Assembly (NCBI RefSeq): GCF_015207005.2
Contig: NZ_JADEXS020000002.1
Span: 186,001-250,000, forward strand
Direction: 5' to 3'
Origin: Desmonostoc muscorum LEGE 12446
GTDB lineage: Bacteria; Cyanobacteriota; Cyanobacteriia; Cyanobacteriales; Nostocaceae
Length of the DNA stretch: 64,000 nucleotides
Each line of letters opens with the position of its first letter. The first letter of the stretch is position 1. Shown one piece after another: positions 53,826 to 63,900 of this stretch. The notes beneath the pieces are model-generated. The model made no database searches and was not told where the DNA came from. It was given only the letters and a program-made list of their open reading frames with translations. Both the position numbers and the translations under genes were made by a program.

Positions 53826-54416
53826 TTACCGCTTGTTACCTTGCGGCATTGCAGTCTGATTCTGTCCTTGCAGAGATAGCCGTGCCTCAGTCTCCGAAAC
53901 TGGGGCTAATGCTGGTGCAGTGACAGCATTACTAGCCCAGCGCTCGTAAGTATCATTAGTTACCCAGTGAAGTGTTGCCCCAGATTCCGCACCAGAGCGA
54001 ATCATCTCTGCTGCAACGAGGGCATCATGCTCAAAATCAGACTGAGGATTACGGTAACTCCACTGAATAAACCAGTACGTTCCTAGTGTCCCTTCCACTT
54101 TCTGAAACTCGGCGCAGAAAATGTAATTTTTCAGTACGCTAGCGATCGCACCGAAGCAGAACTCTTTGGGATCTCCCGGCATCCCATCTTCACACCATTG
54201 CTGGAAGGCGCGATGGGCGAAGTGGTTGTACAATCCAGCAAAATTGTCTTTACTGCGGCGGTGAATTAGAAAACTAAGTAACATCGAAGCTGGCCCTTTA
54301 AACTGGTCTTTGAGTCCGCCAGCAACCGGAATCACCCACAACTCGGTAAATGGCGTAGATATAGCGAAGCTGTCACCAGGGGCAAGATAGGCTGAAAGTA
54401 CTGCTATGAAAGGCTT
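53826..54416 (-). pseudogene. Conserved plasmid protein, 5' end lost at Tn3 relic
   Basis: A TTG at 54341 could start the 171-aa frame, but coding sequence clearly extends upstream to about 54416: KPFIAVLSAYLAPGDSF, AISTPFTELWVIPVAGGLKD. An in-frame stop follows, at the border of the Tn3 relic, with no start codon. The rest reads GPASMLLSFLIHRRSKDN, AHRAFQQWCEDGMPG and ends in a Gln/Asn-rich tail. The original N-terminus was therefore replaced. Family not recognised; its downstream neighbours form an operon. Confidence 0.6.
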
Positions 54417-54467
54417 TCAGGCTATAAGCTTCTCCGATATACTAACAAAGCGTATTTTTAGACACAT

Positions 54468-55784
54468 TCACCCCGTCTCAATTGGCAACCTGACATTGAG
54501 ATCCAAACGAAAAGTGCCATAGGGATTAACGTGACCCCAAATTAAAGGCGAAAGCGCCCGCAAATCCTCCAACTTCATCAACTTCATCCATTGCGGTTCG
54601 GACAAAACCTGTTGAATCATCAACGTATTTATATATACCAAAGATATCTGTAGCAAATGCAGAGATAAAACAGCTAATTCTTGGTCGGACAAACGATTAG
54701 TAGCAATCTCCCCACCCTTGCCATAAAAAATAAAACTGTTAGCACTATTCCAGTTCTCCACCACGTTTAGTCCAGCATTTATCTCTTGTCGTAGTTCAAC
54801 CGAATGCAGGTATTTACATAAAAATATAGTTTTTACAGCCTTGCCCAATTCCGCCAAGGCTTGATAAGTAGGGTGTAATAAATTACCCCTAGTAAAACGC
54901 TTTAAGATGGCTTCAGTTTCTGCCATACCCAAACGTAAAGCAGTAGCATACTTCACCATCTGGTCGTATTGTTGGCGAATTAAATCCCAATTAATAGCGC
55001 GAGTTAAAATCGGTTGCAAGTTTGGATAAGCATCATTATTTCCAGTTGATGGGCGGTATAATTTCTGAACATTTATACGTTTAAGACGCGGCATTAACTG
55101 AAAACCCAGTAAATGACAGAAAGCAAAAGCCACTTCATTTTGACCGTGACTATCCACATAATTTGTCTCCACTTTCATCTCAGTACAGTGGCGTAATAAT
55201 CCTTCAATCATGGCTGCCACCTCAGAAGAAGAACAAGTTTTTAACTGTGAATAAATACAAACAGAATTCTTCTCAACGTGCCAATAAATCATCACACCTC
55301 GTCCACCATAACGGATGTGCCACTCAGTCATTAAGTTTTGATCCCAAGCACCAAACTTTTTCGAGTCAGAAGCGCAGGCGGTTGTACCCTCTCCCCAAAT
55401 AGTAGAAATTCTGGCAGCAAAAATTGCATTTGCAACACAGGCAATAGCATTACGTAATTGTTCTTTCTGAATAAAATGACGCTTGACATGGAGTAAATCT
55501 TGATAATTATCGCCTTTAATCTCATCACTTAAACGCTTTAATCCAGTATTCGTTCCTAAACCATATAAACAAAGCAGCAAGCGTTTTTGTAAAGTATAGT
55601 CGCCTAAAACCTCTCTGGTTGATACACTCTGAAAGTGTTGACTAAATTTAACTCGCAAATCAGTCTCTTTCAGAATATCTAAGAGGCTAGTCATGCGCCA
55701 ACGTCTAGTGCCCGTAGTAGACTGCTTTAAACTTACGCTCGTTGTAGTCAGCAATTTTGTAAATACCCATTGCGTTGTCATCAA
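54468..55784 (-). pseudogene. tnpA: Tn3-family transposase, C-terminal half
   Basis: From about residue 31 the 438-aa frame matches the C-terminal half of Tn3-type transposases (~980 aa whole): [54 protein letters not shown] with a catalytic Asp, [34 protein letters not shown] and [21 protein letters not shown] with the Glu. The N-terminal half is gone. The first ~30 codons are out-of-frame sequence from the neighbouring ORF. No resolvase or 38-bp end was recognised. Confidence 0.85.
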
Positions 55785-55815
55785 TTAAACTAACTTTTTT
55801 GGTTTTAGTAGCCAT
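55705..55815 (-). pseudogene. 5' fragment of a small unknown gene, cut by Tn3 relic
   Basis: ATG at 55815 has a strong AGGAG ribosome site and opens [36 protein letters not shown] before a stop at the Tn3 relic border. The quality of the start and the protein-like sequence suggest a genuine N-terminus whose rest was lost. Whether it was the front half of the gene now seen at 53826-54416 cannot be decided here. Confidence 0.4.
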
Positions 55816-56154
55816 AATTTTTATCTCCTATGTGAGAGTTACTTTTTAAGGATTTGAGCGTTAGCTATAGTGCTTTCTCTTCTTTATTTGGACGTAAGTC
55901 CGTGTAAAAAATAACAATCTTAAATTGGAAATGAATGCTAACGCCTCTGCTACTAAGCTAATCAGCATTTAAGCTGCAATATAGCTAAAATTACCTTTAT
56001 GTTTGATTTTCCGATGCCACTTAATAACTAACTCACCTTGATTCAATAGCTTATCTAGCAGTGACCTTAGCCCGGATTTCTCACAAAGAGATAAAAAAAG
56101 GGGTCAAAAACTGCGAAAATGTATATAGGATAAGCATTTCAGCAGCTATAAAGC

Positions 56155-57780
56155 ATGACCCCACCTTCAACAGATCGTATACCAAAACAGTTCAGATTTG
56201 AACAGCCAAAATCGCCTCCAGTCGTAGTCAATTTTCAGGGTGGGCAAGTAACATCTGATGCAGGATTAAGCTTAATTGCTGAAATAGACAAAAAACTGCA
56301 AATCACATCACAGTTTGCAAAGTGTTTCCAAGATTACCGTCAGCCAAATCGAATTGACCATTCAATAGAAAACTTAATTAAACAACGAATATACGGGTTG
56401 GTCATGGGATACGACAGGGCAAACGCATCTAAAGTATAAGAATCCTTTAATAGCAAGGGTTTCGGCGTTTTTAACTTTAGCTGATTTTTTCGTCAATATC
56501 CTTACCCAGCAAGGGTTTCATAAATACCGTGCGTTCGCCCTGTGGGATACGAAGACTTGAATGACCATGAAGAATTACGTCATGACCCGATGTTTGCTCT
56601 AGCAGTATTGAAAAGAATTGGAGTAGAGGATAAGCCGGTAAAATTAGCTGGAAAGAGTACATTAAATCGGCTCGAACATTGCCCTGAAGATATAGAACAA
56701 GGAGCAGACAGTCGTTATCATAAAATTGGGCATTCTTCAGAAGAAATTGAAAGACTATTTCTCAATATATTTCTAAAATCTTACTCCAAAGAGCCACGAC
56801 AAATTATTTTGGACTTAGATGTAACAGATGATTTGGTACATGGTTTGCAGGAGCAAGTTTTCTTCAATACTTATTATGGAGGATACTGCTATGCTCCACT
56901 TTATATTTTTTGTGGAAAGCACTTATTGGCAGCTAAACTACGACCTTCAAATCTAGATCCAGCAGCAGGAGCATTAGAAGAGTTACAGAGGGTTATTAAA
57001 CAAATACGTGATAAATGGAGTAATGTGGAAATTCTGGTGCAAGGGGATAGTGCCTATTCCAGAGACGATATCATGACATGGTGTGAGTCTCTTCCAGGAG
57101 TTGATTACGTTTTTGGATTGGCGCAAAACAGTCGTTTAATTCAGATGACTACTAATACTAAAAATAGAGCAAAGTTTGAATATGAGCAGAAATTATCAAC
57201 AGTAGTTTCATTTTTAGAAACTGTATTTAAGCCAGAAGAAAAACTTACTGAAGTTGCCTCTAACTTAATTAATAACTCAATTTGGTATAAATCTTTAGAC
57301 TACCAAACCCGTGAATCTTGGAGTTGTAGCCGTCGTGTTGTTTCTAAAGTTGAGTATGGAGCGAAGGGGAGTAATATTCGTTTCGTAGTGACTTCACTAA
57401 CTACTAAAAAAGTACCTCCTGCTCAACTATACACACAAAAATACTGTCAGCGTGGGGAGATGGAAAATCGCTTTAAGGAGCAACAACTTGAACTTTTTAG
57501 TGATAGAACCAGTACGCATCCCTTTGCAGGAAATCAACTACGTTTATGGTTTTCTTCTATCGCTTACGTTTTGATGAATGCCTTTCGCCAACAATGTTTA
57601 GCTAAAACCGAATTACAAAACGCTCAAGTTGGAACTATTCGGACTAAATTACTGAAATTAGGTGCAGTGATTACTGTAAGCGGAAGGCGAATTTTAATTG
57701 CAATTAGTAGCTCAAGTCCTTCCAAACATATTTGGGTTGATGCTTACAGATGCTTAAAAATGCTCCCGAATACTGCTTAA
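56155..57780 (+). pseudogene. IS1380-family transposase gene split by a 128-bp MITE
   Basis: The first part (56155-56414) reads VVVNFQGGQVTSDAGLSLI and RIDHSIENLIKQRIYGLVMGY. Removal of the MITE and one TGGGATACGA restores GYEDLNDHEELRHDP, the IS1380 signature, and the rest: IILDLDVTDD (first Asp), ILVQGDSAYSRDDIM (second Asp) and YCQRGEMENRFKEQQLE (Glu region) to 57780. The restored protein is ~480 aa, normal for the family. The transposase cannot be made from this copy. Confidence 0.92.
56415..56542. mobile_element. MITE (128 bp) sharing ends with the ISAs1 element
   Basis: Ends CAGGGCAAACGCATCT and TGCGTTCGCCCTG match those of the ISAs1 element at 11902-13426 (CAGGGCGAACGCATCT), and the insertion made a perfect 10-bp duplication TGGGATACGA (56405-56414 and 56543-56552). 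It codes for nothing. Its interior includes CTTACCCAGCAAGGGTTTCA, a word seen again near 59240, and a GCAAGGGTTTCGGC copy in the same unit. Confidence 0.9.
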
Positions 57781-58223
57781 TGTTAACTCAAACCGCATTT
57801 AATTTCTCATAATTAATAATACTGTGGACTTGGTTTGATCTAAGTCTGATTTTGAAATGCTTATTTCTCTGAACATAGCATTTTATTTTCAGTATAAAGA
57901 TAAATATAGTGATTATTTTATCTTCCCAATCACTGGTTTATACTTAATTTATTACACCACATAAATTTGAGTTCATGATGTATCAAAAAAATGTCTTATC
58001 TCAGATTATGTAAATTGATTTTTTATTGTTTGTGAGAAATCCGGGCTAAAATTACTCCTATTGGGATATGCTATAAGTGCTTGGTTATAGAGAATAAAGA
58101 TAAACAATCAGTAATAAATTGACTCTGAGTTTAGAACAAAAGTTACTGAACTGAAAAAAGCAGTTCAGCATCGTGTTGAATTCGATCCAGATGCTCAAAC
58201 CCAAAGTAAAGAAGGGGTGGCTT

Positions 58224-58895
58224 ATGTCAGGTCATGCAGGTTTTGACCGACTCCAATATCCTGGTGATAGTGTTATGCAATGGCTGCGGGATAATACCAA
58301 TTTAGCGTGGATAGGGTTTTACCTTGCTCCAGCGCCCTCTCAACCTTACACAGGTTGGATGCTGAAGCACGACTTCTTAAAGAATTTAGGGTGGGGTTTC
58401 GCACCAATTTATGTTGGACAGCAAGCTCAAGGACCAGGCTCTAGGATTTTGACAGCACAACAAGGTCGCATTGATGCACAAGATGCAACAAATCTAGCTT
58501 CTAACGCAGGATTTCCTCAATTTTCTGTTCTTTACCTTGATGTCGAGCAAGGTCCGCCTTTGGATCAAAGTGTAATCGATTATTACACTGCATGGGTGCA
58601 AGTGGTGTTTGATAATAACTATTATCCAGGTGTATATTGTTCACATTTACTAGCAGACCAGTTTATTGCTGCCGATAACCGTGTACTTCTTTGGGTATTT
58701 AATCTCAGAACATACTCATCTAATCAATTTTATCCTAATCCCTATCCTAATCCTGACCCCAGCATAGGACACCCATCTTCTACAGTTTGGCAGTTAGCTC
58801 AAAACTGTTTAATTGATGCTGGGAGTATAAGAATCAATCCAATTGATCTGGATAGCTCTTCCTTGATTGATCCATCAGTTTTTATCTCGCCCTAA
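58224..58895 (+). CDS. DUF1906 glycoside-hydrolase-like protein
   Basis: The 223-aa protein fits DUF1906 (Rv2525c-like, GH25-like TIM barrel): GHAGFDRLQYPGDSVMQWL at the start, WIGFYLAPAPSQPYTGWM, FAPIYVGQQAQGPGS, then VLYLDVEQGPPLDQ with the Asp/Glu pair, YPGVYCSHLLADQF and VWQLAQNCL. The family is thought to act on peptidoglycan or other glycans. Start at 58224 is chosen for GAAGGGG upstream. No signal peptide is seen, unlike Rv2525c which has a Tat signal. It is the first of three genes in the right-end cluster. Confidence 0.82.
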   Translation: MSGHAGFDRLQYPGDSVMQWLRDNTNLAWIGFYLAPAPSQPYTGWMLKHDFLKNLGWGFAPIYVGQQAQGPGSRILTAQQGRIDAQDATNLASNAGFPQFSVLYLDVEQGPPLDQSVIDYYTAWVQVVFDNNYYPGVYCSHLLADQFIAADNRVLLWVFNLRTYSSNQFYPNPYPNPDPSIGHPSSTVWQLAQNCLIDAGSIRINPIDLDSSSLIDPSVFISP

Positions 58896-59407
58896 CACTA
58901 CAGTTATATAACTGACCCGATACAATCTAAGCCTAATCTACAAACTTAGAGGTGTTAGTTTCACCTTCCGTCTGCTTTTTGGGGAGAAAGTAGCGAAGCT
59001 GCTATTAGCCGCCATGCAACGGCTGAAAACTATACCCACAGAGAGTTTCAGAAAAGTTTTTCAACTTTTACCCTAAAATGAGATTTTGACCAATTGGATG
59101 CACATTTAAAGCTGTACCATTTAAACCTAACTGATTTTTACAGCCTGAAACCCGCATGGCTACGTTGCTAAATGCAGTACCAAATAGCCTATAGGTTAAT
59201 TGGTGCATTGAGAATTACTAAAAATTCGATTGACAGAATGCTTACCCAGCAAGGGTTACAGCCTTAGGTAACTATCTGTACGATTGCTCATTTGACCCTC
59301 AACACAACCAAAGTTTCTGCGTAGTTTTCTCGTTTGAACCTATAATCCGATTCAGAAACTGCCGTAAGGCGCAACATCATTAAGCATAACTTAAGGAAGA
59401 TAAGATT
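58896..59407. other. Spacer between DUF1906 and protease genes
   Basis: About 510 bases without a supported gene. A CTTACCCAGCAAGGGTTACA word near 59241 also occurs in the 128-bp MITE. AACTTAAGGAAGATAAGATT just before 59408 gives the ribosome site of the protease gene. Nothing else is notable. Confidence 0.4.
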
Positions 59408-60700
59408 ATGACTTTTAGAATAATTATTAAATTAAGGCGTGAGCAGATTACGATCCCATATCAGGATTCCGCTCACCTAGCACTAACGGGTCTGGCTGCT
59501 GCTGCATGGCAACAATTGGTAGCAGCATTTCCTGATGCAGCTCTGTCCCTGAACAGAATTCTAACAGATCAAAGTCCTGAACAGTTGGAGAATCTGCTTG
59601 ATCTAGCACGCAGCCGAAGTGGTCAAGAGCCTCCAGACCTCTTCAGCCTCATGGCCATTGATGTTGAAGGTCTTATTGATGTCCAAACTTTGGTAACAGC
59701 TGTTAGTGCACTTCCGTTTGTAGAGTTCGCGTATGAAGAATCTCCTCATACGCTTGCTATGGTAGATCCATCAGACGATCCATTGGCCCCTTCACAGCGA
59801 TATCTTGGGCCAGCCCCCTTCGGGATAGAAGCGCTATTTGCCTGGAGTCTTCCAGGTGCAGATGGTGCCAATGTTCGGTTCGCCGACATAGAATATGGCT
59901 GGCAGCTAAATCACGAGGACTTACTTGGTGCGGCAATTGTCGAGCTGAATCAGAGTGTGCCAGGCCATGAATTTCATTCAACGGCTTGTCTAGGTATAGT
60001 CTTAGCGCAAGACAATAACCTTGGCATCATTGGTGCTGCACCAAGCGTGCAAGGAGCGATCATCAGCGCCCTCAGTAGCAGCCTTCCAGACGCATTCCTA
60101 AAGGCCGTTGGTTTTCTACAAGCAGGCGATATCCTCCTGATCGAGCAACAAACAGGGGATCTCAAACCCATTGAAATGGATCCACACATAGCGATGCTTA
60201 TCCAAACGTTAACACTTCTAGGGATCGTGGTGATTGAACCTGCAGGAAATGGCGGACACGACTTGGATCTGCTTCTACGCCCAGATGGAACAAGTCTCGA
60301 CAAAGCAACGTTCAATTTTTTCGACTCGCGAGCAATCATGGTTGGTGCAAGGCAAGCGCTTACACGGAATCGCATATCTTTTTCCTGCTTTGGAAGTCGT
60401 GTAGATTGCCATGCTTGGGGGGAATTCATAGTCACTACTTCTGCTCCACCGAGTCTTTACATAGGACTTAATCCTTTAGCTGGTAATGCAGGTTTTGGAG
60501 GCACATCAGGAGCTAGTGCTATTATTGCCGGGGCAGCAGCAATCCTACAAGGAATCGCTAAAGCCCGTGAGACTTTACTGGCACCAGATCGTATGCGTGC
60601 GCTCCTCTCAGATCCAACGTTTAATACTCTATCTAACAATCCCGCGAATGACTGGATTGGTGTTATGCCGAACTTACAGGAAGCGGTTCTACGTATCTGA
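59408..60700 (+). CDS. S8 (subtilisin-like) serine protease
   Basis: The 430-aa protein has an N-terminal propeptide-like region (~115 residues) and an S8 catalytic domain. The triad is present: Asp160 in VRFADIEYGW, His190 in GHEFHSTACLGIV (usually HGTAVAG, so HST is a variant), and Ser367 in GGTSGASAIIAGAAA. Asn281 in EPAGNGG forms the oxyanion hole. No signal peptide or membrane segment is visible, so it may act in the cytoplasm or be exported by a nonclassical route. It is followed after 277 bases by a giant ORF that may be its substrate or partner; that is inference. Start ATG has AAGGAAG upstream. Confidence 0.9.
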   Translation: MTFRIIIKLRREQITIPYQDSAHLALTGLAAAAWQQLVAAFPDAALSLNRILTDQSPEQLENLLDLARSRSGQEPPDLFSLMAIDVEGLIDVQTLVTAVSALPFVEFAYEESPHTLAMVDPSDDPLAPSQRYLGPAPFGIEALFAWSLPGADGANVRFADIEYGWQLNHEDLLGAAIVELNQSVPGHEFHSTACLGIVLAQDNNLGIIGAAPSVQGAIISALSSSLPDAFLKAVGFLQAGDILLIEQQTGDLKPIEMDPHIAMLIQTLTLLGIVVIEPAGNGGHDLDLLLRPDGTSLDKATFNFFDSRAIMVGARQALTRNRISFSCFGSRVDCHAWGEFIVTTSAPPSLYIGLNPLAGNAGFGGTSGASAIIAGAAAILQGIAKARETLLAPDRMRALLSDPTFNTLSNNPANDWIGVMPNLQEAVLRI

Positions 60701-60977
60701 CCGAACTAATGGTCTGGTGCCGATATTGATACATGACCACCCGTAACTTTAATAGGGGTAAAATTAGCGGTGCGATGTAGAAGTTGAGTGTTAAAAGATT
60801 ACATCATATCTGTAAGTCGTTTGATGCGGTTAACTTTTTATTTGAATTTGTGACGCACCGCCAAATCTTTAGTTTTCTGAAGCTCTTCTCTTTTGGCTGC
60901 TTCTCATAAACTATTTAGGATTGCTATAGACATCTCCAAGAACTTCTATTCACTATTTTTTATAACTGCATAACGTC

Positions 60978-63900
60978 ATGACACAGCAACTATTGAATAA
61001 AGCATTGTTACAGATTGCTGGACATCTAGTGATTGAGTCAGATGAGCAACAGCGCAATTTTGAGCAACTTTACACCTCATTAGCTAGAACTAAATTGCCG
61101 ACAGATAAAAGCCTTTTGATCAACAGCGATTTTTCGTTCGAGAGATCCGATCTTTTCTTTACAGAGGCGATTCCAAAATCTCGTCTCGAAACCCTCGATC
61201 GACTGGTGGAAAACCAAGAAGCCCAGAGAAAACCTACATTTCGGGTATTCGTTCGAGAAGTGCCCGTGCGAGAGCAACTGATTCATGGTTCCGTCCCTAC
61301 CTGGGCAGCGGGGGCTAAGGTCAGCCAGTCCATCGGCCCTTTTCAAAATCAAGATGGTCGCCAGTTCTGGTATGACTTCTATGCCATCAGTAAATTCATT
61401 GCGCTGTATGTGCAGGGCATCAATGAGCCAGTGCTACTGTTTAGAGTGGCCAGGGGGAGAGTCGACCCCGGTGCCCTCCCCAGTCGGCTGATTACCTATA
61501 ACTTGGACAAGGGTAGTATTTGGATTAATTCGCGCCTGTTGGTCCCTAATGCGCCCGCAGGCACCTATACGGGGCTGACGATTCAGGGGGGGACGATCGC
61601 CCTCACGAGCCGTCCAGTCAACCAGGGTGGCAAGCTGACGGTTCCAGTCAACACGGGGATCGCCCTACAACTTCAACTCGACCAACCGGATGCGGTTGGG
61701 GTGAATCCCAGCACCCCCTTTGGCATTGATGCCTGCAATCTACAATTGTCGCTACCGAAGACTGTGTCATTGCAGTTTGGGCCACAGACCCAACCCATCC
61801 AGGCGCTGGGTAATGCCAGTTGGACGCTATATGGGCAATCCCTGAACTTTGAATGGACGAGTCAAGCCCAACCCAGCTATGATCCGGTGTTACAACAAAT
61901 CGTTGTGCCTTTTACCGCATCGGAATCGATGCTGCAAATTAGGCAAAGCGAATCTGAGTTTAATACGATTCGTGGGGCAGCAACTATCACCCACAGCGCT
62001 TGGACTTTGTCCGTAGCCACGATTGATTTGGCGCAACCGACGGAAGCGGCGGGGATTGGGGCTATCTTGGTGCAGTGTGGCAAGGGACTGGTGGATACCT
62101 GGCAAGGGTTGGAAGGGGGTGGGTTGGGGTTGGCAATTCCGGCTTTTTTGGTCAGTCCGGGGCAAATTTTCCTGGCGGATCTGACGACGGGCAATCCCCA
62201 TGCCCATCAATCGCTGGATTTGTGGAAGGATGAGGTCAATCCCTTTGGCACGACGGTGAAGCTGGTGTTTCCTGCCGCGACGCTGTTCTTCTACGTTTCT
62301 AATGCCAATGGCAATGAGTTATTGTCGGTATTCACCAATGCTGATTTTCAGATTGATCGCCCGGTCAAGGTGAATGGAGACCCCCCAGCGGTGCGATCGC
62401 TCAATTCTCTCCTGGTCATCGCTGCCAATGCTAGTAATAAACTGATCTATTTATTTGACGATAATTTAATTCAAGATGATGCTCAAATTGATCCAGGCAC
62501 TGCTGCTGTCCCAGGGCAATTTGCGATCGCCCTGACAAATGCTTTATTCAAAGTCTCACAGCCTAATGGCTGTCTGCTGTTTGGCGCACTGGCTGACGAT
62601 TATCGCAAAGTCAGCGCGGGCTTTTTGTTTCTTACCTTTGGGCTATACGCCTATCTGCCCACATTGCCCGATCCCTATGCCGCGAATTTAGGGATACTGA
62701 AGCGGCAAATTCGCGGGCAAGGCAGTACCGTAGTGGATACCTTCGCGGCAGCGACGTTTTCACAGGCAGCAGTCTCACAGGCGGCGATTACGGCCTGGTT
62801 GGTGTGTCGAGTCCGGTGGCAGGTTCCGGCTGAGAAAGACGGCAATGATGAAGTCGCAGTTTCATTCCACTTTGCCCCGTTGAACAATCAATTTGGGGGA
62901 ATTTCGTTTGCAGAACCAGCGGATGGAAAAGGGACAACTTCCACAGGCAATGCATCCAGTACTGTGACAGAGAACCCAGCGAATAATCAATTACTCAACG
63001 TCGAATCGATTCCTTACTTAAACAGTCCAGTGGGTAATGCAATCGCCGCCCACAATACGCAACTCTCAACTGTTTTAGAGACGAATCCTACACCCCCGAC
63101 AACCCTTACTACTTTTGCCGCCGTCAGTGTAGTCCCAAAACCACTGCCCAACTATGAAGGGCAGTGGGATGAGTTGACGGGGGGACTGCGCCAGAATTTG
63201 TTTGCCTTGCTGGATGTCAGCACTAACGCAGACCTGTACGGTGTGAGCTTCAATGTCTTTGACACACGCGGTGCGCTCGTTGCGACCTACGCTGCTGCTG
63301 CCAATACGCCAGCCGCCAGCCCAATTCAAGTGCGGGGCATGGAGGTGGTGAGTCCGGGGCGCAATGTCAAGGTGTTCACGGTGCCACAAATTTCCTGGGA
63401 ACCCCTGATCAACTTAACGCCACCCCAAGTGTTGGGCGATCCGCCGTGGGGAGTCAATTACTACCCCAACGATGGCGGCCCCATGCAGATTTTGAACAGT
63501 GGGACGGATGACGTTGCCTTAGCACCCTTGCCATTGACGGATTATCTGCTGCGTAATTTTGAGGAAAATACCAAAGATTTCTTAGTAATCGCTCTCATGA
63601 CGCTGCCCTTTGGTCTCAAAGCATTGGCGGTGTTGCAAAATCGGTACAGTTTTACCGACCCCAATGGGGCTACCTCTGACCGCAGGGGAAGTGAAGTGTT
63701 ACGGAACTCAGAGGAGTTCCCGGGAGGCATCAAGGGCAGTCTGCAAATTCAGTTGAATGCGGGTGAAGCGTTTATCTCCGGTCAAAGCGATATGTTTGTG
63801 GGCAGCACGATTCAGCTCAATAACGTGCTGGATTTTGCGGGGACCAGCAAAGGAGAGAGTACGCTGGGTCGAACGGTGACAGAAATCTTTAATAATGAAT

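Larger units (their letters stand above)
56068..58048 (+). mobile_element. IS1380-family insertion sequence, with MITE inside
   Basis: Inverted ends TAGCCCGGATTTCTCACAAA at left and TTTGTGAGAAATCCGGGCTA at right bound a 1981-bp unit (1843 bp without the MITE and its extra 10-bp duplication). It holds one transposase gene. Flanks CAGTGACCT and AAATTACTCC show no clear target duplication apart from the TTAG/CTAA border. Confidence 0.9.

Noticed and set aside
59974..60435. 153-aa minus-strand ORF inside the protease gene
   Set aside because: Antisense shadow; the plus strand carries an intact S8 triad.
61877..62210. Two overlapping minus-strand ORFs inside the giant gene
   Set aside because: They lie within a single uninterrupted 1000-codon plus-strand frame and have low-complexity composition.
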